Under the pieces are notes generated by a model, which was given only the letters and a program-made list of their open reading frames with translations, did no database searches and was not told the origin of the DNA. 64,000 bases of DNA from the NCBI RefSeq assembly GCF_006861655.1, contig NZ_SESI01000001.1, positions 62,001 through 126,000 on the forward strand. The letters are read 5' to 3'. The position numbers and the translations under genes are program-made. Shown piece after piece: positions 50,886 to 58,974 of the stretch (its first letter is position 1; each line of letters opens with the position of its first letter). Source of the stretch: Halonotius roseus. GTDB lineage: Archaea > Halobacteriota > Halobacteria > Halobacteriales > Haloferacaceae.

Positions 50886-51512
50886 ATGAGCAATATCGCC
50901 TGCTGCGACGACCACGGCTACTTCGACACCGCAGAGTGCCCCTCTTGCGGAGCGGCCGGAACCCACATTCTCGATGGCTCGACCCGACGACAGATATCAA
51001 AATTCCTCAGCGGCGCGTTGCGGCACTTCCCCGAGGATGCCGGACTCGACCTCGACGAGGCCGGCTGGACAGCCCTCGATAGCGTCATCGATCGTGCAAG
51101 CGAGAAGTACAATATCGACCGCGAGGCGGTCATCGGCATCATCCAAACCGATCCAAAAGGCCGCTTCGAGGTCGACAACGACCGGGTGCGGGCCGCCTAC
51201 GGCCACTCGGTCGACGTCGATCTGGAATCCGGTGGGACGCCGGTACCTGACACGCTGTACCACGGCACCGCGCCGGACGCACTCGACTCGATCCACGAGT
51301 CAGGACTCAAACCGATGAACCGGCAGTACGTCCACCTCAGCGAGTCGGTCGACGATGCGAAGGAGGTCGGCAGCCGTCATGCGACCGATCCCGTCATCCT
51401 GCGGGTCGACGCGGCCGCAATGGGCGACGACGGCCGGACGATCACGAAACGTGGAAAAAGCGTCTACACGACCGACCGCGTCCCACCGCGCTATCTCTCG
51501 GAACGCGACTGA
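50886..51512 (+). CDS. kptA: RNA 2'-phosphotransferase Tpt1/KptA
   Basis: 208 residues from MSNIACCDDHGYFDTAECPS. The N-terminal 30 residues form a zinc ribbon (CCDDHG and CPSCG). The catalytic domain has SKFLSGALRHFPEDAGLDLD (NAD-binding face), KGRFEVDNDRVRAAYGHSVD, YHGTAPDALDSIHESGLKPM and YVHLSESVDDAKEVGSRH. It removes the 2'-phosphate left by tRNA splicing using NAD. It stands 22 bp after the membrane gene. Confidence 0.93.
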   Translation: MSNIACCDDHGYFDTAECPSCGAAGTHILDGSTRRQISKFLSGALRHFPEDAGLDLDEAGWTALDSVIDRASEKYNIDREAVIGIIQTDPKGRFEVDNDRVRAAYGHSVDVDLESGGTPVPDTLYHGTAPDALDSIHESGLKPMNRQYVHLSESVDDAKEVGSRHATDPVILRVDAAAMGDDGRTITKRGKSVYTTDRVPPRYLSERD

Positions 51513-51522
51513 ACGGGTGTCG

Positions 51523-52926
51523 TTACCCCGACTCGGCTGTGTCGTCACCCGGATCGTCGCTGTCGTCGCTGTCGTCGTTTTCGGGGGTGTTGGGATCGAC
51601 ATCGCTCCCGTCAGCACCCTCATCGATCGGCGTGAGTCGCACCTGTTCGACTCTCGCCCCGTCGACCGCGGTGACTTCGATCCGGTAGCCGCCCGCAGTG
51701 ACCGTCTCGCCAACGGTCGGGGAGCCGCCGAGTCGACCGAGCGTCAGTCCACCGATCGTCCCATATGTGGTGTCGAAGTCGACACCAAGCGCGTCGCTGA
51801 CCTGCTGTACCGAACACGCGCCGTCGACGAGATAGCCGCCGTCGACGTCCGTGATCGTTGGTTCCGGCGTTCGCGCGTCAAAGGCATCCTGGAGGTCGCC
51901 GACAACGACCTCGATCATGTCTTCGACGGTGACAATGCCTTCGAGGGTTCCCCACTCGTCGATAACGACGGCGAGTTGGTGGTGTTCATCCTGGAGCAGC
52001 GACAGCAGATCGGCGACCGGCATCGTCTCGGGCACGAGCGGGAGGTCGCGGGCCATCTCGCCGGCGGTCATGTCGTCGGTATCCTCAACACTCGCCGCGA
52101 GCAGATCCTTCGTATCGATGTAGCCGACGACCGCTTCCTCGTTGTCGGTGTCGTCGATGACGGGGTAGCGCGTGTGGCCGTGCTCGATCACCAGCGAGCG
52201 TGCCTCGGCGAACCGCATCCCGGCCGGGACGGTCACGACGTTCGGGCGTGGCACCATCACGTCGCGGGCGGTGATGTCGTCGAGTTCGAAGACGCGTTCG
52301 ATCATCTCGACTTCCTCGCCGGCAACAGAGCCGTCACTCCCGGCTCGGGCGAGTACCATCCTGATCTCCTCCTCGGAGAGCGTTTCCTCGGTTTCGGAAG
52401 CCGCCGGGATGCCGAGCAGCCCGGTAAATCGGTTTGCCGCACCGTTGAAGACGATGAGACCGGGGTAAAACAGGTAGTAGAAGAACTTCATCGGCGGCGC
52501 GATCAGCAGCGCGAGCTTTTCGGCCTCGGCGATGGCGACGGTTTTCGGTGCCAACTCGCCGAAAACGACGTGGAGGAACGTCACGACGCTGAATCCGATG
52601 GCGACGGCGACGATGTGGAGCGTGCCAGCCGGCAACACCGGTTCCAAGACGGGTTCGAGCAGCGCGGCAACCGCAGGTTCGCCGATCCACCCCAAGCCGA
52701 GTGAGGCGACGGTGATCCCCAACTGTGTCGCCGCGAGGTAGTCGTCGAGGCTGTTGACGGCCTCCTGGAGCGTTTTTGCGCCCGGGCGACCCTCATCGAC
52801 CATCTGCTCGACGGCGGTCGAGCGGATCTTGACGAGGGCGAACTCCGAGGCGACGAAAAAGCCGTTGAGCCCCACCAAAAACAGTGCTGCGAGGAGTCGG
52901 CCTGCCGACCACGCGAGTGCTACCAT
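51523..52926 (-). CDS. CNNM-transmembrane/CBS protein (hemolysin, CorC family)
   Basis: 467 residues. DUF21/CNNM domain with four transmembrane segments (residues 5-180), including FVASEFALVKIRSTAVEQMV. Two CBS domains follow at about 205-330 (EEVEMIERVFELDDITARDV, RYPVIDDTDNEEAVVGYI). The CorC/HlyC C-terminal domain is at 345-430 (SDALGVDFDTTYGTIGGLTL). Acts as a Mg2+/Co2+ efflux or tolerance factor; the bacterial name hemolysin is historical. The acidic C-terminal tail is haloarchaeal. Confidence 0.9.
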   Translation of the reverse strand: MVALAWSAGRLLAALFLVGLNGFFVASEFALVKIRSTAVEQMVDEGRPGAKTLQEAVNSLDDYLAATQLGITVASLGLGWIGEPAVAALLEPVLEPVLPAGTLHIVAVAIGFSVVTFLHVVFGELAPKTVAIAEAEKLALLIAPPMKFFYYLFYPGLIVFNGAANRFTGLLGIPAASETEETLSEEEIRMVLARAGSDGSVAGEEVEMIERVFELDDITARDVMVPRPNVVTVPAGMRFAEARSLVIEHGHTRYPVIDDTDNEEAVVGYIDTKDLLAASVEDTDDMTAGEMARDLPLVPETMPVADLLSLLQDEHHQLAVVIDEWGTLEGIVTVEDMIEVVVGDLQDAFDARTPEPTITDVDGGYLVDGACSVQQVSDALGVDFDTTYGTIGGLTLGRLGGSPTVGETVTAGGYRIEVTAVDGARVEQVRLTPIDEGADGSDVDPNTPENDDSDDSDDPGDDTAESG

Positions 52927-53123
52927 CGGTCGCCTCCGGCAGTGGGCGTATCGGCACTATTCAGGCAGCGACCATCGTCGTGACAGCGTTGCCAACGCGA
53001 ACGGGACGACTGACGGCGGGGAAACATGGCTCCAGGTTTTTGACGTGTCTACTAAGCCCTGCTGCTTGGGTTGTCGCCGAGTATCGGCTCCGAACTGGGT
53101 CGCCCCGGGCCGATCAGATCAGA

Positions 53124-54296
53124 TCAGATCGGATCGAGCACATCGTCGTCGTCGGTCAGCAACTCTTCAGTTTCCTCCTTCCGCACCTCTTCCTGTTTTT
53201 CGATGTTCTCCTTTGCTTCGACGGCCTGTTCCTGTAGCTGATCGATTGAGGGGATATCGGTCACATTCGAGAGCAACACGACCGCAGAAAGCGTGTCGGC
53301 ATCAGGTCGGGGATCATCCCCCGAGAGGACTTCGACGCTTTCGGTCGTCTGTTCGATCCACCGGCGACCGCTCTCGATGCCCTTCCGCGAAATTGCCTCC
53401 CCCGGCCCCGACACGATCAGCAGCGAGCGTTCCGCCGAATCGATATCCGCCGGACAGGTAAGCCGTGACTGGACGGCCTGCCTGATCAACCCGTTTACCT
53501 TCGTGGCACTGTCCGCACCGTTCCAGTCGTGGGTGCCGTTCGACCGGAGGCTTGAGAGGAACCCGCCCTGTTCGGGAATCCGGTCGCTTTCGGCGTAGGC
53601 GATCGTACTCACCCCGTTTTCCGAGAGTGTCCGGCGGATGTCACTCGAATCCATCGCGTTTTCGGAGACCGGCGAGTCATCGATCTCGCCCGCACTGAGT
53701 AGTGTGACGACGCGCTTTGCGATCTCCTCGTTGGTGCGGTCGTAGCCGCCTTCGACCGTATCCCCGCTGCCGCGCCAGACGTCGTTATCGAACAGGATGA
53801 GATTCGTCGTCGAATCGGCGAACGTCCGAAACGAGCGCGCAGCGTTCAGTACGGCCCGGCCGCCTTCGTCCCGACTGGGGAGCACAGCGAGGCCATAAAC
53901 CGGTTCGTCGTACTGCTCGCGGATCTGTTCGGCGAGCCGCGGGGCACCGCCGCTTCCCGTGCCACCGCCCAGCCCGGCGACGACGAGAAACGCGTCGATA
54001 TCGTACACCGGCACGGTATCCAGCGCGCGGTCGATCTCGTGGCGATCCATCTCGGTTATCTCCGCGCCGAGTTCCGGATCGGCACCGACGCCGTGGCCTT
54101 TCACGCGGGAATCGGTCTGGCCGATCAGGAACTGGTGTTCCTCCGGGAGGTGTTCGAGTCGGGCGAGATCGACCCGGGCGGTGTTCACTGAGAGTGCTGT
54201 TTTGATGAGATCCCGGTTGGTCTTTTGTTCGTACCAGAGCAGTTTGTCGGTTATTTTCCCACCGGCGTTGCCGAAGCCGATCACGGCGAGTTTCAT
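53124..54296 (-). CDS. cetZ: Tubulin-like CetZ protein
   Basis: 390 residues. MKLAVIGFGNAGGKITDKLL opens the GTPase, with the tubulin/FtsZ signature GGGTGSG at 110-116 and T4-T7-like segments. CetZ proteins form filaments that control haloarchaeal cell shape and motility, distinct from FtsZ. A C-terminal tail (EETEELLTDDDDVLD) is acidic. Haloarchaea have several paralogues; this one cannot be assigned a number. Its upstream neighbour is the hairpin array at 54456-54661, then the purine gene. Confidence 0.93.
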   Translation of the reverse strand: MKLAVIGFGNAGGKITDKLLWYEQKTNRDLIKTALSVNTARVDLARLEHLPEEHQFLIGQTDSRVKGHGVGADPELGAEITEMDRHEIDRALDTVPVYDIDAFLVVAGLGGGTGSGGAPRLAEQIREQYDEPVYGLAVLPSRDEGGRAVLNAARSFRTFADSTTNLILFDNDVWRGSGDTVEGGYDRTNEEIAKRVVTLLSAGEIDDSPVSENAMDSSDIRRTLSENGVSTIAYAESDRIPEQGGFLSSLRSNGTHDWNGADSATKVNGLIRQAVQSRLTCPADIDSAERSLLIVSGPGEAISRKGIESGRRWIEQTTESVEVLSGDDPRPDADTLSAVVLLSNVTDIPSIDQLQEQAVEAKENIEKQEEVRKEETEELLTDDDDVLDPI

Positions 54297-54645
54297 GCGA
54301 GACCCCTTAGAACGAACCGACTTTGTACATCAGGGGCTACTACAGCGGCGCGAGTGTAACAACGGCTTACCGGCCGTTTTCTGTCTGTAGGTTGTCGGAG
54401 GCAGTCCCCAACTGTCGGACTTAGGTATCTATGCTGCTCACTCCTGTCTACCATCGCGTGAACTCGCTTCGTTCGTTCGCTGACTTTAGACACTCCTTCG
54501 TTCCACTCAGTCGTGTCTAAAATAGCGTGAACTCGTTTCACTCGTTCACTGACTTCCGCAACTCCTTCGCTTACGCTCAGTCGTGGCGGAAGGCGTGCGT
54601 GTTCGCTTCGCTCACACGCCGCTTTCAGACATTCCTTCACTTCGT
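54297..54645. other. 350-bp intergenic region filled with hairpins, no gene
   Basis: Between the cetZ start and the end of the PurN-PurH fusion gene (both minus). The cetZ-proximal part should hold the cetZ promoter but shows no clear TATA box. The distal two thirds are the hairpin array described separately. No frame resembles a protein. Confidence 0.75.
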
Positions 54646-54661
54646 TCAGTCATGTCTGAAA
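54456..54661 (-). repeat. Array of hairpins with a shared loop and different stems
   Basis: On the minus strand three hairpins share the loop GACTGARYGNARYGAAGGA. Stems are TTTAGACAC/GTGTCTAAA (54485-54521), CTTCCGCCAC/GTTGCGGAAG with one mismatch (54553-54592) and TTTCAGACAT/ATGTCTGAAA (54623-54661). Between them are GTGAAC/GTTCAC (54527-54549) and a GGCGTG/CACACGCC hairpin (54592-54620). A weaker copy precedes at 54456. The last hairpin includes the final codons and the stop of the PurN-PurH fusion gene. Confidence 0.85.
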
Positions 54662-56229
54662 CAACGCATCCCGGTGAAGACCATCGCCATCCCGTGGTCG
54701 TCGGCAGCCTCGATCACGTCCTCGTCGTTGACAGAGCCGCCGGGCTGGATCACGGCCTCAATGCCGGCCTCGGCGGCGGCGTCGATCCCATCCGGGAACG
54801 GGAAGAACGCGTCGGAGGCCATGACCGCACCCTCGGCTGATTTGCCTTCGGCGTCGCGCTCGGATTTCTTCGCGGCGAGTTCGACGGCGTCGACACGGGA
54901 GACCTGCCCGACGCCGAGACCGACCGTCTCGGTGCCAGTCGCAAACGCGATCCCGTTGGATTTGACGTGCTTCAGGGTTTGCCACGCGAACGACATCGTT
55001 TCGAGTTCCTCGTCGGTCGGCTCGCGCTCGGTGACGACTTCGAAGTCTTCAGGATCTGGCGACGCGAGGTCGCGCTCTTGGACGAGCCGCCCGCCAACAA
55101 TCGGCTTCTCGGTCATCGTCTCCGAGATGTCGCCGAGTTCGCCCACATCGAGGATGCGGAGGTTGTCTTTCTCGGTCAGCACGTCGAGGGCGGCGTCGGT
55201 GTAGCCGGGCGCGATGACGACCTCCTTGAAGGAGTCGACGACCTGCTCGGCGGTTTCGGCGTCACAGGTGCGGTTGAGCGCGACGACGCCACCGAACGCG
55301 CTCTTGGGGTCGGTGCGGAGCGCGCGGTCGTAGGCGTCGGCCAGCGAGTCCGAGACGGCACAGCCTGCGGGGTTGGTGTGTTTGATGACGGCGGCGGCGG
55401 GCTCGTCGAACTCCTTGATCAGATTGAGCGCGCCGTCGGCGTCGTTGTAGTTGTTGTACGACAGCTCCTTCGCGCCCTCGTTAAGTTGTGGTGCGGAGAC
55501 AACGTTGGCTTCCTCGCAGGTGCCGTCGGCGTAGACCGCGCCGTCCTGGTGGGGATTTTCGCCGTACCGCAGCGTGTCGGCGAGGTCGTCGGCGACGAGT
55601 CGTCGCTGTGGGAAGTCGCCGCCGGTGTCGCCTTCGATTTCGACGTTTTCGGCCGCGCGGTCGACGCTGACGCGATCCTCCGCGAACCAGCGAACAGCCC
55701 GTGGGTAGGCGGTAAACTCGCCCTCGTAGAGGACGCGATCTTTGAGGTCGTCAACGTCGTCGCCCTCGTAGACCGGTACGGCTTCTTGGGTGACGATGGG
55801 GCCGGCATCGACTTCCTCGGTGACGACGTGGACGGTGCAGCCGGTCATGCGAACCCCGGCGTCAAGCACCTGCTCGTGGGCGTCCATGCCGGGGAACGCC
55901 GGCAGCAACGAGGGGTGGACGTTGAGCGTCGTCGGCGCGTTGTCGATGAACTCGTCGGTCAGAATTCGCATGTAGCCGTCGAGACAGACGAGGTCGAAAT
56001 CGTACCCTTCCAGCGTGTCAATGATGCGCTGTTCGTGTGACTCGCGGGATTCGCCGTCCTCGCGGGTGACGACTTCGGTCGGGATGCCGCGCTCGGCGGC
56101 CCCCTCGACGACGGGCGCGCCGTCCTCGTTCGTCAGGACGATAGCCAGCTCCGCACCGCCCGGCGCGCGGTCGGCGATATGCAGCAGATTTCGGCCGCGA
56201 TTGCTCGCTAAGCCGGCGATTTTCACCAT
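54646..56229 (-). CDS. PurN-AICAR transformylase fusion (purine biosynthesis)
   Basis: 527 residues. Residues 1-195 are phosphoribosylglycinamide formyltransferase: ASNRGRNLLHI (phosphate loop), N103 and H105 in TLNVHPSLLPAFPG and D141. Residues 210-527 are AICAR transformylase, with RYGENPHQ, K283-H284 in AVIKHTNPAGC and the ending TGMRCFRHD. The IMP cyclohydrolase half of bacterial PurH is absent; archaea use PurO for that step. The fusion joins two formyl-transfer steps and occurs in haloarchaea. Its last codon (Asp) and stop fall inside a hairpin element. Confidence 0.93.
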   Translation of the reverse strand: MVKIAGLASNRGRNLLHIADRAPGGAELAIVLTNEDGAPVVEGAAERGIPTEVVTREDGESRESHEQRIIDTLEGYDFDLVCLDGYMRILTDEFIDNAPTTLNVHPSLLPAFPGMDAHEQVLDAGVRMTGCTVHVVTEEVDAGPIVTQEAVPVYEGDDVDDLKDRVLYEGEFTAYPRAVRWFAEDRVSVDRAAENVEIEGDTGGDFPQRRLVADDLADTLRYGENPHQDGAVYADGTCEEANVVSAPQLNEGAKELSYNNYNDADGALNLIKEFDEPAAAVIKHTNPAGCAVSDSLADAYDRALRTDPKSAFGGVVALNRTCDAETAEQVVDSFKEVVIAPGYTDAALDVLTEKDNLRILDVGELGDISETMTEKPIVGGRLVQERDLASPDPEDFEVVTEREPTDEELETMSFAWQTLKHVKSNGIAFATGTETVGLGVGQVSRVDAVELAAKKSERDAEGKSAEGAVMASDAFFPFPDGIDAAAEAGIEAVIQPGGSVNDEDVIEAADDHGMAMVFTGMRCFRHD

Positions 56230-56394
56230 ATCTCAGCGTTTCTCGGGGCGGGAAAAACAGTTGCGGTCGGCCGTAGTAGCTGACTCTGCGAGGGATTCAC
56301 ACGATATAGTGACGCGATGGTATTCCGAAACAAACGTGCAAGCAGGTTCCTCGGTAAGCCTCTCAGCCACACACCTGGCGGACTGAAAGGGCGA
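56230..56394. other. Intergenic region upstream of the PurN-PurH fusion, no gene
   Basis: Together with the hairpin at 56395-56487 and 102 further bp it makes a 360-bp divergent gap between the two purine genes. No protein-like frame. It should hold the promoter of the PurN-PurH fusion, but no TATA box is obvious. I see no binding-site repeat shared between the two divergent purine genes. Confidence 0.6.
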
Positions 56395-56487
56395 GGTTCT
56401 CTCGACGAACCCGGACGACGCAAGCACTGCAGGAGCGAGCGAAGCGAGTGACGAGGAGCGCAGGGAGTCCCGGGAGTCGAGAGATCC
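56395..56487. repeat. Hairpin element between the two purine genes
   Basis: Arms GGTTCTCTCGAC (56395-56406) and GTCGAGAGATCC (56476-56487) pair with one mismatch. The centre contains AGGAGCGAGCGAAGCGAGTG, related in composition to the cores of the hairpins at 54.5 and 63.2 kb. Between here and the purB start at 56590 the sequence TTCTATACGCG near 56505 is a possible TATA box with a leader of about 60 nt. Confidence 0.7.
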
Positions 56488-56589
56488 GAGGGCTTTCTAT
56501 ACGCGTATTTGTCTCACTCAGATCCGCATCCAAACATTCTGTAGTGGCCCTTCGACACGCTTTTGCGACTGCCACGGGCACCGTCGGCT

Positions 56590-58002
56590 ATGACCGGTCT
56601 CTCCCGTAGTGACCCGCTGGCGGCGGTCTCGCCGTTGGACGGACGGTACAGCCGCCGGACGGCTCCCCTCTCGCCGTACGCCAGTGAATCCGGGCTCATG
56701 CGCGCTCGCGTGCGTGTCGAAGCCGAATACCTGATCGCGCTCGCCGAGCTCGACGCTGTCGGTCTCGATCTCACTGCCGACGAGGAGGCAGCGATCCGGG
56801 CTACCTACGAAGATTTCGACGGCGACGACGCCGAGTTGATCAAACGGCTTGAAGTCGAGGGGGCGGCGGGCTACAGCGCGACGAACCACGACGTGAAAGC
56901 CGTCGAGTACTTCCTGCGGATTCGACTGGAGGAGGCCGCCGCGGTCGCCGACGCCGAGCGACTCTACCCGTGGCTCCACTTCGGGCTGACCAGCGAGGAC
57001 GTGAACAACCTCGCCCACCGGCTGCTGATCAAACCGGCTGTCGAGGACGTGTTGCTGCCGGAACTCCGGGAGATACGCGACTCGCTGACCGACCTCGCCC
57101 ACGAGCACCGCGATCTCTCAATGCTCGCTCGCACCCACGGCCAGCCGGCGACGCCGACGACCTTCGGCAAGGAGATGGCGGTCTACGCCGCTCGGCTTGG
57201 CAAAACGATAGCGCGCGTTCAGGCGGCGACTGACGACCTCGCGGGCAAACTCGCCGGAGCCTCGGGCACCTACGCCGCCCACCACGCCGCGTTCCCCGGG
57301 GTCGACTGGCAGGCCTTCGCCCACGAGTTCGTCGCTGATCTCGGGCTCGATCATGCCGCAGTAACGACGCAGGTCAACCCCTGTGACGACGTGGCCGCGC
57401 TCTTCGACGCGCTGCGCGGCGTCAACAACGTTCTGATCGATCTGGATCAGGATATGTGGCTCTACATCTCGGATCGCTACCTCGGCCAGCAAACCGTCGA
57501 CGGCGAAACCGGATCGTCGACGATGCCGCACAAGGTGAACCCCATCGACTTCGAGAACAGCGAGGGCAACCTCTCGAAGGCGAACTCGGATCTCACCTTC
57601 CTCGCCGACTACGTGACGACCTCGCGGCTCCAGCGGGATCTCTCGGATTCGACGGTCAAACGAAACATCGGCGCGGCCTTCAGCCACTGTCTGATCGCCT
57701 ACGGCAAGACGCAGGCCGGCCTCGGCAAGATCGTCCCCAACGAGGCGGTGATGACTGACGACCTCGAATCGACGCCTGAAATCATCGGCGAGGCCGTCCA
57801 GACGATCCTCCGTCGGGAGGGTGATACCGATGCCTACGAGCGCGTGAAGGAACTGACCCGCGGCAAGCAAGTCACCATCGAGGATTTCTACGACCTGTTC
57901 GAATCACTCGATGTCGACGACGACGTTCGGGAAGAACTGCTGGCGTTGACGCCGACTGGCTACACCGGTGTTGCCAGCGATCTTGCAGAGAGTACGGAGT
58001 AA
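56590..58002 (+). CDS. purB: Adenylosuccinate lyase
   Basis: 470 residues from MTGLSRSDPLAAVSPLDGRY. Fumarase-superfamily motifs are intact: LHFGLTSEDVNNLAHRLLIK, RTHGQPATPTTFGKEMAVYA with the catalytic His, and the signature GSSTMPHKVNPIDFENSEGN. It cleaves SAICAR and adenylosuccinate in purine synthesis, a neighbouring pathway step to the AICAR transformylase encoded divergently upstream. Length matches the family. Confidence 0.96.
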   Translation: MTGLSRSDPLAAVSPLDGRYSRRTAPLSPYASESGLMRARVRVEAEYLIALAELDAVGLDLTADEEAAIRATYEDFDGDDAELIKRLEVEGAAGYSATNHDVKAVEYFLRIRLEEAAAVADAERLYPWLHFGLTSEDVNNLAHRLLIKPAVEDVLLPELREIRDSLTDLAHEHRDLSMLARTHGQPATPTTFGKEMAVYAARLGKTIARVQAATDDLAGKLAGASGTYAAHHAAFPGVDWQAFAHEFVADLGLDHAAVTTQVNPCDDVAALFDALRGVNNVLIDLDQDMWLYISDRYLGQQTVDGETGSSTMPHKVNPIDFENSEGNLSKANSDLTFLADYVTTSRLQRDLSDSTVKRNIGAAFSHCLIAYGKTQAGLGKIVPNEAVMTDDLESTPEIIGEAVQTILRREGDTDAYERVKELTRGKQVTIEDFYDLFESLDVDDDVREELLALTPTGYTGVASDLAESTE

Positions 58003-58022
58003 GAAGCCGAGCGCGCTGCGTC

Positions 58023-58817
58023 TCAGGGGCTGTGGGCGTGGGCGACGACGACAGAGGAGTCAGCATCCTGTTGGACATCAGTCGAGGTTGAGCCGAAGAC
58101 AAACCGCTCCAAGGGGCCGACAGTCGGCGCGCCCATCACCGTCAGATCGTAGTACTCCGACTGCTCGATGATGGCATCAGCCGCCGAATCAGCCTCATAG
58201 AGCCAGGTGTCGACGTTCTCAAACTCGCCCAGCGCGGTCGACGCCGTCGCCAGGATCTGTTCGCCACGCTCGCGGCTCGCCGCCCCCTCAGTTTCGACCA
58301 CGTGAAAGAGATCGATCGCCGCGTCGTTGGCGGCAGCGATCGCCCGAGCAGTTTCGACCGCCAGCTGGCTGTGACGGCCGCCGGCGATCGGCACGAGGAT
58401 CGACGCCAGCGTCTCGACATCGCCGCGGTTGTCGACGGTGAGCACATCTGTCCGATCGGCCAGCCGCTCGGCGTCGGTACCGCGGAGCCCCGAGAGCAGC
58501 GATGGCCGCGACTCGCGTTCCATCACGAGGGCCGAGGGGTTCCGTTGATCGACCGCAGGTTCGACATCGCTCGCCCCGGCGACAGCGGTGGCCGACTGGC
58601 TGTATGCGTCGCGGTGATCCGCCGGTAGTTGGACATCGTCAGCCGGGGGTGTGGTGGTCGACTCCGCAAGAAGCAGTTCGGTGTCCCGGACGGTCGCCAT
58701 GGCGTGGGCGACCATCGCGCCACGCCGCGCGGCTGTCTCGTCGCTGATGTGGCCGACAAGACATGGCCCGTGGCTCTCAGTTGTTGGTGTCGACCCGGCG
58801 TCGTTGACCGCGATCAT
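58023..58817 (-). CDS. Universal stress protein-like, long form
   Basis: 264 residues; the start is the ATG 24-33 nt downstream of a TATA box (TTTATATCC, minus strand), rejecting a 12-residue extension. Residues 130-264 form a UspA-like domain (LASILVPIAGGRHSQLAVET, then DLTVMGAPTVGPLERFVFGS, GxxG-x9-GS-type ATP loop). The first 130 residues resemble a degenerate Usp repeat (CLVGHISDETAARRGAMVAH). Adjacent to purB, convergent. Function: nucleotide-binding stress protein, undefined. Confidence 0.8.
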   Translation of the reverse strand: MIAVNDAGSTPTTESHGPCLVGHISDETAARRGAMVAHAMATVRDTELLLAESTTTPPADDVQLPADHRDAYSQSATAVAGASDVEPAVDQRNPSALVMERESRPSLLSGLRGTDAERLADRTDVLTVDNRGDVETLASILVPIAGGRHSQLAVETARAIAAANDAAIDLFHVVETEGAASRERGEQILATASTALGEFENVDTWLYEADSAADAIIEQSEYYDLTVMGAPTVGPLERFVFGSTSTDVQQDADSSVVVAHAHSP

Positions 58818-58974
58818 GGCTCGCAATGACGCCTGCTCGGATATAAATTCCACTGACCGTTCACGAGAAATGATGATTTACTAATATATGTAGGAGCTGT
58901 GTACGATCCAGAATTACTGTCAATCTGTGCAAAATTTCGGGAGATAACTGTGTGATCAATCAACGAATAGCTCG

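Noticed and set aside
53111..53135. GATCA/GATCG short tandem run at the end of cetZ
   Set aside because: Only four to five short units partly overlapping the cetZ stop; may be chance.
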